Assembly: GCA_027484605.1 (NCBI GenBank)
Contig: JAIXSR010000035.1
Location: 1 to 64,000, forward strand
Source: Hyphomicrobiales bacterium
GTDB lineage: Bacteria > Pseudomonadota > Alphaproteobacteria > Rhizobiales > Beijerinckiaceae
Length of the DNA stretch: 64,000 bases
Reading direction: 5' to 3'
The notes beneath the pieces were generated by a model. That model did no database searches. It saw only the letters and a program-made list of their open reading frames with translations, and had not been told where the DNA came from. Shown piece by piece: positions 22,147 to 29,175 of this stretch. The first letter of the stretch is position 1. Every line of letters starts with the position of its first letter. The position numbers and the translations under genes are program-made.

Positions 22147-22790
22147 CACGCCCCGGCCCCGGCAAGGTCGATGGCGGAATGCTGCTGCACCAGTGCGAGG
22201 ATGGCCTCGGCCAGCGCCTCGACCGGGCGGTCGGCATCGACCACGAGAATGCGGTCGGGTTCGCGACGCGCCAGCGCCAGGAACCGCTCGCGCACCCGCG
22301 CATGGAAGGCGAGATCCGCCCGTTCGAAGGCATCTTCCGCCGCGCCGCGCTGCCGGGCCCGGCGCAGGCCGGTTTCGGGCGGCAGGTCGAGCAGCAGCGT
22401 CAGGTCCGGCACAAGCCCGGATGTGCCGAGCAGGATCGTCGCCTCGAGCGCATCCTCGGCCAGGGCCTCGCCCTGATAGGCCCGCGTGGAATCGGTGAAG
22501 CGGTCGCAGAGTACGATCTGCCCTGCCCGCAGGGCCGGCCGGATCACACGGCTGACATGATCCTGCCGGGCTGCGGCGAAGAGCAGCGCCTGCGTCATCG
22601 CGCCCGGCGCTTCGCCGGCATTGAGCAGCAGCCCGCGGATCGCCTCGGCCAGCGGCGTCCCCCCGGGCTCGCGCGTGACGACAACCCGATGCCCCGCCTG
22701 CCGGAGGGTCTCGGCGAGCAGGCGGATCTGGGTCGACTTGCCCGCGCCCTCGCCGCCCTCGAACGTGATGAAAAACCCCGGCTCCATCAT
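22146..22790 (-). CDS. tmk: Thymidylate kinase
   Basis: A 214-residue kinase that phosphorylates dTMP to dTDP. It has the P-loop FEGGEGAGKST, the DR motif in CDRFTDSTRAYQG, the REPGGTPLAE segment and the LID RARQRGAAEDAFE. It starts at one of two adjacent ATGs (22790 or 22787) that overlap the stop of the upstream carboxypeptidase gene. The tmk-holB pairing is classic. Confidence 0.96.
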   Translation of the reverse strand: MMEPGFFITFEGGEGAGKSTQIRLLAETLRQAGHRVVVTREPGGTPLAEAIRGLLLNAGEAPGAMTQALLFAAARQDHVSRVIRPALRAGQIVLCDRFTDSTRAYQGEALAEDALEATILLGTSGLVPDLTLLLDLPPETGLRRARQRGAAEDAFERADLAFHARVRERFLALARREPDRILVVDADRPVEALAEAILALVQQHSAIDLAGAGA

Positions 22791-24076
22791 GGCGCGCGCG
22801 TCCCGGTGGATCCCGTTGTCGCCGGCGACGGGGTTGGCGGCGCTGCGGTTGGCGGAACCTCGGGCTTCTTGCGCCAGCCGAACTGGGCCACGACCCAGCC
22901 AAAGCCATTCCGCGCCACCTGCCGCGAGATCTCGAGCGCCGCATCCTTCGCCCGGTCGACGACGCCGCCGGCTTCGACGCGCTCCGTCGTGACGAGCGGC
23001 GCTGACTGGATCAGCCGGCCATCGATCAGGATTTCCAGCCGCGCCACCTCGCGGCCGGCCTCGACCGGCGCCGCCAGCGGCCCGCGATAGACGAGCCGCA
23101 GCTGCGTGCCGTCATTCGTGCCGCGCAACAGCGGCAGCCGCACATCCCTGGCGGTCTGGACGGCGACGGCACTTCGCTCGCCGCCATAGATCGAGACCTC
23201 GCCGATCCGCGTGCCCTGCGGGAACAGCGTCCGGATCTCGAAGCGGCGGAAACCCCATTCCAGCATCTTGCGGGCCTCGAGCGCGCGTTCCTGCACGCTT
23301 TCCAGCCCGGCCATCGCCACGATCAGCCGCCGGCCATCCTGCACGGCGGAACCGATGATCGCCTGCCCGGTTTCCGGCAGGAACCCGGTCGCGAGGCCAT
23401 CCGCGCCGATCTCCATCGGCAGCAACGGGTTACGGCTGACCTGCCGCCCCCGCCCGAGCGCGAAATCGCGCTGGCCGAAGATCGGATAGAGATCGGGATG
23501 GGCATCGATCAGATGCGTCGCCAGCGTGACGAGATCGCGCAGGGTCGCCACCTGCCCCTCGGCGGCATAGCCGGTGGCATTCTGGAAAACCGAATGCTGC
23601 ATGCCCAGGCTCTGCGCATGGGCATTCATCAGCTCGACAAAGCGCGGCTCCTGCCCGGCAATGCCCTGGGCAAGCGTGATCGCGGCATCATTGGCCCCGC
23701 CGACGATCAGCCCGGTGAGCAATTCGCCGACCTTGATCACCCGGTTGGGCGTCAGCAGCATGTTCGGATTGCCGGAAACCGCCCCGCCCCGTCGCCAGGC
23801 ATCGACCGAGACGACCATGTCGTCCTCGGGCTTGAGCCGGCCTTCCTTGATCTCGCGGAAGACAATCGCGACCGTCATCAGCTTGGCGAGGCTGGCCGGC
23901 GCGATTTTGCGGTCGGCATCGCGCTCGAACAGCACGGCGCGGCTGGAATGGTCGAAAAGGAAAGCTTGCTTGGCGGCGGTTTCGAACGGTGCGGCGCGTT
24001 CCTGCGCAGCAAGCGGCAGCACCGCCGCTGCGATCGCGGCGAGGCCGATCACCCAATTCCGAAAACGCCTGACCAT
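22787..24076 (-). CDS. Serine-type D-Ala-D-Ala carboxypeptidase-like protein, altered active site
   Basis: A 429-residue exported protein of the S11/PBP5-like family, with a signal segment (about 7-25). The first catalytic motif is present as Ser62-Leu-Ala-Lys65. The second motif, normally SxN (SGN or SAN), reads GGAND, so Ser is Gly127. The third, normally KTG in ADGLKTG, reads ADGLATG, so Lys is Ala229. The C-terminal beta domain (PBP5_C) is there. The codons are unambiguous (GGG and GCG). It may be a non-catalytic or altered peptidoglycan-binding protein. It sits between rlpA and tmk, overlapping tmk. Confidence 0.88.
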   Translation of the reverse strand: MVRRFRNWVIGLAAIAAAVLPLAAQERAAPFETAAKQAFLFDHSSRAVLFERDADRKIAPASLAKLMTVAIVFREIKEGRLKPEDDMVVSVDAWRRGGAVSGNPNMLLTPNRVIKVGELLTGLIVGGANDAAITLAQGIAGQEPRFVELMNAHAQSLGMQHSVFQNATGYAAEGQVATLRDLVTLATHLIDAHPDLYPIFGQRDFALGRGRQVSRNPLLPMEIGADGLATGFLPETGQAIIGSAVQDGRRLIVAMAGLESVQERALEARKMLEWGFRRFEIRTLFPQGTRIGEVSIYGGERSAVAVQTARDVRLPLLRGTNDGTQLRLVYRGPLAAPVEAGREVARLEILIDGRLIQSAPLVTTERVEAGGVVDRAKDAALEISRQVARNGFGWVVAQFGWRKKPEVPPTAAPPTPSPATTGSTGTRAP

Positions 24077-24157
24077 CTGCCCGTGGGGCCTCCCGCCCTC
24101 TTAATGCCCAAGCGGCGGGGCAAGGTCAAACCATGGCAGCGGCTCGGGCGGGGAAAG

Positions 24158-25267
24158 TCAGCGCGTGCCGCCGCGCGAGGGCTGGAGCGAATCGAACCGG
24201 TCGAACTGGCTGAACGGATGGCCGGCGCCGAACCGCGTGAAGCCGCCTTCCATCGCGATGAAGGAAAGGTCCGTCGGTCGGGCCGGCGGCAGCGGCGCGC
24301 CGGTCGGTCGCAGTGAACCGGCAGCCGGGAGAGAGCCCGGCATGACAGGGCTCGCCGCCCCGCCGATCGTATCGAGATCGAAGGGCCGGGCCGGCGGCAC
24401 CGGCGCATCGACAACGGGGGTGAACCGCGTCTGCGTGATGACGGCCGGCTCCTGCGGCGCCGCGGCACGCGAGAGCGGCACCGTGCTGTCATCCTGCTGC
24501 GAGGAGAAGGAGAGAAGCGAGGAATTCCGCTGCGGGCGGGCCGTGGCCACCGGCTCGATCGAAGCCACCATCGTGGTCGACGTGCCGCCGGCCGGCGCGC
24601 GGGCCGGGCCATGGGTCGAGAGCGAGGCGATCAGCCGCGTATCATCCGACCCTGCAAGGCCTGCCGGGCCAAGATAATCGACCTTCACCCGCGCTGTGCC
24701 GATATGGCGGAACTGGAGGAGGTTGGCCGTCTTTTCCGACACATCGACGACGCGGCCGGCATGATAGGGCCCGCGATCATTCACGCGCACGATGATCGAG
24801 TGGTTGTTGCTGAGGTTGGTCACCCGCGCATAGCTCGGCAGCGGCATCGTCGGATGCGCGGCGGAAACCGAATTGCGGTCATAGATCTCGCCATTGGCCG
24901 TCTTGCGGCCATGGAAGGCGATTCCATACCAGCTGGCGAGGCCGGCGACACTGTAGCCTTCCGGCTTCTCGCGCGGAACATAGCGCCGCCCGGCGACGGT
25001 GTAGGGCCGGCCGATCTGGTAGCGTCCGCCGCCCTTCGGCGCGTCATCGTCCAGTCCGACAACACGCGGGCTGGCCTTGCCGTATTTCGGATGGGAAAAT
25101 GCCCCGATTTCCTTGGATGTGTGCTGGCGACCGGGACCGGAAGGCTGGTTGGCACAATTCGCGGCGATCAAGGCCAGCGCGGAAACCCCGGCGATCCGGA
25201 CCGCCATCGACGCCAAACGGCCATCCGCGCGCAGGCTGTTCGCCTTGCCTTCGTTCCGTACAGGCAT
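24158..25267 (-). CDS. rlpA: RlpA-family septal ring lytic transglycosylase
   Basis: About 369 residues, exported. After the hydrophobic signal (SALALIAANC) comes the double-psi beta-barrel: YSVAGLASWYG, HGRKTANGEIYD, the catalytic-type VNDRGPY, RVVDVSEKTA. The expected Asp and Glu are present. The long C-terminal half is Pro/Ser-rich with PPARP repeats and no SPOR domain. The lipobox is not classical (Ala-Ala-Asn-Cys), so lipidation is uncertain. A GGGTGGGGG precedes the ATG at 25267. Its product probably acts on naked glycan at the septum. Confidence 0.88.
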   Translation of the reverse strand: MPVRNEGKANSLRADGRLASMAVRIAGVSALALIAANCANQPSGPGRQHTSKEIGAFSHPKYGKASPRVVGLDDDAPKGGGRYQIGRPYTVAGRRYVPREKPEGYSVAGLASWYGIAFHGRKTANGEIYDRNSVSAAHPTMPLPSYARVTNLSNNHSIIVRVNDRGPYHAGRVVDVSEKTANLLQFRHIGTARVKVDYLGPAGLAGSDDTRLIASLSTHGPARAPAGGTSTTMVASIEPVATARPQRNSSLLSFSSQQDDSTVPLSRAAAPQEPAVITQTRFTPVVDAPVPPARPFDLDTIGGAASPVMPGSLPAAGSLRPTGAPLPPARPTDLSFIAMEGGFTRFGAGHPFSQFDRFDSLQPSRGGTR

Positions 25268-25418
25268 ATGCCCCCCACCCAAACCGGGAAGGTGAAGAAC
25301 CCCTTCCCCGAGTCACGAGAATGTGAACCGTTCTGGCAACACAAAACCCAGAATAAGGCGGGTTAAAGGCGCGCAGGTCCGGGGTCAAGCGCTGCCCCCG
25401 GCCATCCTTTCGAATTCG

Positions 25419-25808
25419 TTAATTCGGCGCGAGCCGCGCCCTGCCGCTCTCGCCATTGTCGCGGCGCCAGATCAGACGGTTATCGCCCACGCGCTCGAGC
25501 GTGAAGCACATGCGCTCGCCCTTGTACCATTCCTGCCATTGCTGGCAGAGCTGGTTGTTGTTGATCCACCAGCGGCCCGAATCCTGTGGCTTGAAGAACC
25601 GCGCCAGGCCGATCGCCTCGCCCGAGGCGTCCACACGGCCGCCGGGCCTGTAATTCATCGGCAGCTCGCCGCCAAGCGGCGTCGCCAGATAGACGCGATT
25701 CGCCGTGACCGCCTGGCGGATCTGCTCGCCGGACATCGGCCCGCGTTCGTTCGCCGCAGCCATGCCGACCGCCATGAAGCCTGCCAGACAACCCAGTACC
25801 AGCCGCAT
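25419..25808 (-). CDS. Small exported protein of unknown function
   Basis: A 129-residue protein with a clear signal peptide (MRLVLGCLAGFMAVGMAAA). The mature part has NRVYLATPLGGE, NYRPGG, WWINNNQLCQQW and ERMCFTLER, with two cysteines that could pair. I do not recognise the family, though WxIxxxxLCxxW...CFxL looks like a small periplasmic beta-sandwich domain seen in several rhizobial hypotheticals. GGAGG six bases before the ATG at 25808 fixes the start over the ATG 45 bases upstream. It is monocistronic, between rlpA and the tRNA gene. Confidence 0.75.
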   Translation of the reverse strand: MRLVLGCLAGFMAVGMAAANERGPMSGEQIRQAVTANRVYLATPLGGELPMNYRPGGRVDASGEAIGLARFFKPQDSGRWWINNNQLCQQWQEWYKGERMCFTLERVGDNRLIWRRDNGESGRARLAPN

Positions 25809-25975
25809 CCACAACCTCCATGTTTGCCGCCATCCATTTACGTAGGGCAGCACGGCAGCGGTTCACCGCATTGCGTCAATTTTTCTTGCCCCCGGCGCAG
25901 CCCGGACGCGGCTGCCCGAAAATTCCCGCCCGCTCTCTTGCCTCGCCGGGCCGAAACGGGCATTTCCTTGCGCAA

Positions 25976-26065
25976 GGATGGGTGGCCGAGTGGTTTAAGG
26001 CAGCGGTCTTGAAAACCGCCGTAGGTGCAAGCCTACCGTGAGTTCGAATCTCACCCCATCCGCCA
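25976..26065 (+). tRNA. tRNA-Ser (anticodon UGA)
   Basis: A 90-nt class II tRNA. The acceptor arms GGATGGG and CCCATCC pair perfectly, discriminator G, and CCA is encoded. The D-arm is TGGCCGAGTGGTTTAAGGCA. The anticodon loop is CTTGAAA on a GCGGT/ACCGC stem, giving UGA. A long variable arm (GTAGGTGCAAGCCTAC) is typical of serine, and the T-arm contains GTTCGAATC. No terminator-like T-run follows. Confidence 0.98.
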
Positions 26066-26067
26066 TC

Positions 26068-26083
26068 AGTTATTGAAATAACT
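26068..26083. repeat. AT-rich inverted repeat abutting the tRNA-Ser 3' end
   Basis: AGTTAT-TGAA-ATAACT, a perfect 6-bp stem starting three bases after the tRNA CCA. It has no T-run, so it is weak as a terminator. Its position at a tRNA 3' end is where integrase recombination sites are often found. Confidence 0.45.
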
Positions 26084-26214
26084 TAGTAAACTGGCGCTGG
26101 GTCTCGCCTGGCTTTGTCGAGGAACGCCGGCTGCTTCGCGCCGCATTTTTCCTGCCATTCAGTCCGATTTCGCGCTGTTCCCGAGCCGGACACTCCGCTC
26201 ACATGCCGCCAATC

Positions 26215-26285
26215 TGGGATTTTGCTACTGCGTACCCCGTTTTTCGACGGGCGACTTGCTGAAGCCGTTGCCATTGGGATTTTGC
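26215..26285 (+). repeat. Two 11-bp direct repeats in the tRNA-MATE spacer
   Basis: TGGGATTTTGC occurs at 26215-26225 and again at 26275-26285, exactly 60 bp apart, each followed within 10 bases by GCGTA. They lie in the 253-bp stretch between tRNA-Ser and the MATE gene. I find no gene there. Confidence 0.5.
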
Positions 26286-26318
26286 GTATAGGTCTTCAGA
26301 CATGATCACTTCGCTTGA

Positions 26319-27701
26319 CTACTTCTGACCCGCCCTAGGTCCAATGTTTCCGGCAAGGCGCAGTGTTTCGGCGGCGCGCGCCAACTCCGGATACTTCCAC
26401 GCCAGGGTGATCGCGCGCGCAATAAAGAACACGCAATGCGCTGCCCAAATGCCGTGATTGCCGAAGGCTGGCGCAAGAATGGCGAGGGTCGCGAGATACA
26501 CCCCGAAACTCAGCAACATCATGTCGCGCATGTCTGCGGTCCGTGTGGCCCCGATGAACACGCCATCGAGCAGGAAGCACCAGACCCCGATGAAGGGGAG
26601 AAGAGCCGCCCAGACCACGTAGCTCGACGTAAGGGAGCGCACTTCGGCATTGGTCGAGATGAAGGCGATGACCGTCTCGCTGGACGCCCAGATGACAATC
26701 CCCGCGACCACACCCGTGATGCCTGCCGCAATCGCTGCGAGATGCACGGATCGATCGAGCCGTGGCCGGTCCCGTGCACCAATCGCCTGGCCCACAAGGG
26801 TTTCCGTGGCGTGGGCGTATCCATCGAGCATGAAGTAGGTGATGGCCAGCAACGTCAGCAGCAAGGCGTTCGCGGCCAGCGCGGCATCGCCCTGCCCCGC
26901 GCTGAGCCGCAAGAAGATCTGGCTCGCGGCAAGCACGCACACGGTGCGGATCATGATGTCGCGATTGGCTGCGAACATGGCTCTCAGCTTCGCCGGCGCA
27001 AACACGGCCGCGCGGCCAAACGCTGCGCCTCGTGCCCGCAACTCACGGGCGGCAATGACGAGTCCACCGATGGCGGCAGCCCATTCGCCAAGAAAGGCAG
27101 CCAGCCCGACGCCGGAAACGCCCCAATCGAGGACCGGTACGAAAATCAGGGCAAAGCCGATGTTCAGCATATTGGCCAGCACCTGCAGCCAGAACGCAAC
27201 CATGGTGCGGCCAAGCCCGATGAACCAGCCCAGCAAGGCAAAGTTCACAAGCCCGGCCGGTGCGGCCCAGATACGCCAGTCAAAATATGCCATCGTCGCG
27301 GCCTGCACGGCGGGTGAGCCGCCGAGGACCCACAGGAACGCTTTCTGGACAGGCACCTGAAGCACGACAATGCCCGTTCCGATAACACACGCGATCAGCA
27401 GCGCCCGCACCAGCGTCGCCGCAATCTCGACGCTGTCGCGCGCGCCGAGCGCCTGCGCCGCAAAGCCGGTCGTGCTCATGCGCAGGAAGCCAACGCACCA
27501 GTAGATGGCATTGAAGATGGCCGATCCGAGCGCGACACCGCCAATCAGGGCGGCATCCCCGAGCCGTCCAACAACCGCAGCATCAACGAAGCCGATCAGC
27601 GGCGTCGAGGCATTGGCGAGCATGATCGGCACGGCCAGGGCCAGCACGCGGCCGAGCGTCGGCATGGGCTCGACAGCAGCTTTTTCGGACTCACCCTTCA
27701 T
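26319..27701 (-). CDS. MATE-family efflux transporter (DinF-like)
   Basis: A 460-residue integral membrane protein with about 12 hydrophobic segments in two MATE repeats. The first begins LALAVPIMLANASTPLIGFVDAAVVGRLG and contains YWCVGFLRMSTTGFAAQALGA; the second has MLDGYAHATETLVGQAIGA, the DinF signature. It likely exports organic cations by Na+ or H+ antiport. It ends 253 bp from tRNA-Ser, and its DNA looks less GC-rich than the flanks, so horizontal arrival next to the tRNA is possible. No regulator is adjacent. Confidence 0.9.
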   Translation of the reverse strand: MKGESEKAAVEPMPTLGRVLALAVPIMLANASTPLIGFVDAAVVGRLGDAALIGGVALGSAIFNAIYWCVGFLRMSTTGFAAQALGARDSVEIAATLVRALLIACVIGTGIVVLQVPVQKAFLWVLGGSPAVQAATMAYFDWRIWAAPAGLVNFALLGWFIGLGRTMVAFWLQVLANMLNIGFALIFVPVLDWGVSGVGLAAFLGEWAAAIGGLVIAARELRARGAAFGRAAVFAPAKLRAMFAANRDIMIRTVCVLAASQIFLRLSAGQGDAALAANALLLTLLAITYFMLDGYAHATETLVGQAIGARDRPRLDRSVHLAAIAAGITGVVAGIVIWASSETVIAFISTNAEVRSLTSSYVVWAALLPFIGVWCFLLDGVFIGATRTADMRDMMLLSFGVYLATLAILAPAFGNHGIWAAHCVFFIARAITLAWKYPELARAAETLRLAGNIGPRAGQK

Positions 27702-27952
27702 CGGCGCAGTTTAGCATGCACCACACCGCCTCTGCGAATATGGGTTCGCAATGGGCGAGTTTGCGCCCCATCTTTAGGTCACTCGGCGCAATTCCCGCGC
27801 GTGCCGAAAACGGCCATCGGCCAATGCCTGCAAGGCGAAGCCCTCAGCTCTCGCCACGCGACGGGGTTCGGCACGATCCTCCCGCGCCGGCCCCGTTCAA
27901 GGCCGCGCAGAGCGCCTTCCCGGCCAGGTTTCATCCGCGATACGGCGCAGTT

Positions 27953-28402
27953 TCAGGATGGGGCCGATTGTGGTGGGCCGGTGATGGCCAGTGCGATCGC
28001 GGCCAGGAGCTGGTCTTCACTGAAGGGCTTGCGCAGCATCCCCGCGGGATCCCGCGTCTTTCCAGGATGGATGGCGGATCCGGTCACGAACAGATGGGGT
28101 ACCATCCGGTCGCGCAGGATCCTCCGGATTGCCATCGTGCCACTGCCCTCGCGCAACCCGAGATCGGCGATGATCAGTTCGGGCAGCAGGCGTTCGGCCA
28201 TGGAAACCGCGTCATTCTCGGTGCCGGCAATGCCGCAGACCTGATGGCCGATCTGGGAGAGCAACTCGGCGTAGAGCATCGCGATCATGGCATCATCCTC
28301 GACGACAAGGATGTTCAGGCTGCAGGCGGCATTCACCCGGCCACAGGCGCCGCCTTCATTGATCCAGCGATCCAGCTGGCCGTCGAACGGGGCATCCGTC
28401 AT
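27953..28402 (-). CDS. Single-domain response regulator
   Basis: A 149-residue CheY-like receiver. The acidic pocket is in VVEDD, the phospho-acceptor Asp is in LIIADLGLREGSG, the Thr/Ser switch is in LFVTGSA, and Lys is in LRKPFSE. It has a 28-residue N-terminal tail and no output domain. The start ATG overlaps the dps stop (ATGA), so it is translated with dps. The DLGLREG loop resembles stress-related receivers of rhizobia such as those paired with HWE kinases. Its kinase partner is unknown; the large hybrid protein divergent from dps is a candidate. Confidence 0.87.
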   Translation of the reverse strand: MTDAPFDGQLDRWINEGGACGRVNAACSLNILVVEDDAMIAMLYAELLSQIGHQVCGIAGTENDAVSMAERLLPELIIADLGLREGSGTMAIRRILRDRMVPHLFVTGSAIHPGKTRDPAGMLRKPFSEDQLLAAIALAITGPPQSAPS

Positions 28403-28881
28403 GCCTTTGGAGGTGAATGGGACCCGACAAGCCAGAGCTGCTGGTCGATGTTGCGCAGGATTTCCACGAACAGGTCAGCGGTGCCGGCATCGCCGATCTG
28501 GGCAGCGCGTGCCGCAGCACCGCGGACCGATTCCCCGAAAGTAGCGAGGGCCCCGCAGATCACGAAGACATGCTTCGCCTCGTCGTCAACCTGTTTGGGA
28601 TAGGGCAGCAGGAAGGACCGGGAGGTCGCGCTCTGGATCGTCCCTTCCGCAGCGCCGCCGAGGACGCGGACCCGCTCCGCGAGCTGATCCGTGAACGCGT
28701 CAACCACCGAGGCGACAAGATCAAGCAAGGTATGCAATCCAAAGAAAGCCGGTCCTTCGATATTCCAATGGGCATGCTTGACCTGGCCTTTGAGGTCGAT
28801 GGAGGCAGCCAGATGCGTATTGAGGAGCTCGACGGATTGTCGACAGATCGATTCCTCGAGTGAATTCCGGGTGACTGGCAT
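28399..28881 (-). CDS. dps: Dps-family ferritin-like DNA-protection protein
   Basis: A 160-residue dodecamer-forming ferritin. The ferroxidase ligands are in KHAHWNIEGP (His38), HTLLD (His50) and DAFTDQLAER (Asp65, Glu69). It oxidises Fe(II) with peroxide and shields DNA under stress. AGAGGTG eight bases before the ATG at 28881 decides the start. A strong hairpin (28901-28915) sits just upstream of that site. It is co-translated with the receiver gene that follows. I found no EcfG-type promoter in its upstream region. Confidence 0.94.
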   Translation of the reverse strand: MPVTRNSLEESICRQSVELLNTHLAASIDLKGQVKHAHWNIEGPAFFGLHTLLDLVASVVDAFTDQLAERVRVLGGAAEGTIQSATSRSFLLPYPKQVDDEAKHVFVICGALATFGESVRGAAARAAQIGDAGTADLFVEILRNIDQQLWLVGSHSPPKA

Positions 28882-28900
28882 AGCGAAACACCTCTCTGAT

Positions 28901-28915
28901 GGGCGGGTCCCGCCC
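28901..28915. repeat. Hairpin next to the dps ribosome-binding site
   Basis: GGGCGGG-T-CCCGCCC, a 7-bp palindrome around one base. On the dps strand it lies immediately 5' of AGAGGTG. It could limit access to the ribosome site or be an operator. Confidence 0.55.
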
Positions 28916-28919
28916 TGTC

Positions 28920-28966
28920 CCCGTGGTCCGTGTACCGGACGGGGGCCGAAGATCACGGACCACGGG
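28920..28966. repeat. Perfect 13-bp inverted repeat with 21-nt loop
   Basis: CCCGTGGTCCGTG at 28920-28932 and CACGGACCACGGG at 28954-28966. With a two-base bulge the pairing extends by CCCTG/CAGGG. It is in the dps to chemoreceptor-like kinase divergent spacer and no T-run follows on either strand. Confidence 0.75.
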
Positions 28967-29039
28967 CAGGGATGCAGCGCGTCCGGACGCACGGCAATCC
29001 TGGTCAGCGGGGGGCTGGCAGGGAGAGGCTAGGCTCGAT

Positions 29040-29082
29040 GGCGCCGGGCCGGCAGCCTCGGATTCTACGCAGGCCCGGCGCC
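29040..29082. repeat. Perfect 11-bp inverted repeat with 21-nt loop
   Basis: GGCGCCGGGCC at 29040-29050 and GGCCCGGCGCC at 29072-29082, in the same divergent spacer. The loop is again 21 nt, but its sequence is unrelated to that of the first repeat. Confidence 0.72.
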
Positions 29083-29175
29083 TGCGAGCGCATGCCGAAT
29101 TCCTGCCTGCCGGCGCTGCAATCGTGGTAGGAAGACGAAGGTTCGCAGACGAACTTGCCATGGGAAAGAGGCGCC

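Noticed and set aside
26083..26305. Overlapping short frames on both strands after tRNA-Ser
   Set aside because: Neither has a ribosome site or family resemblance; more likely spacer or element remnant.
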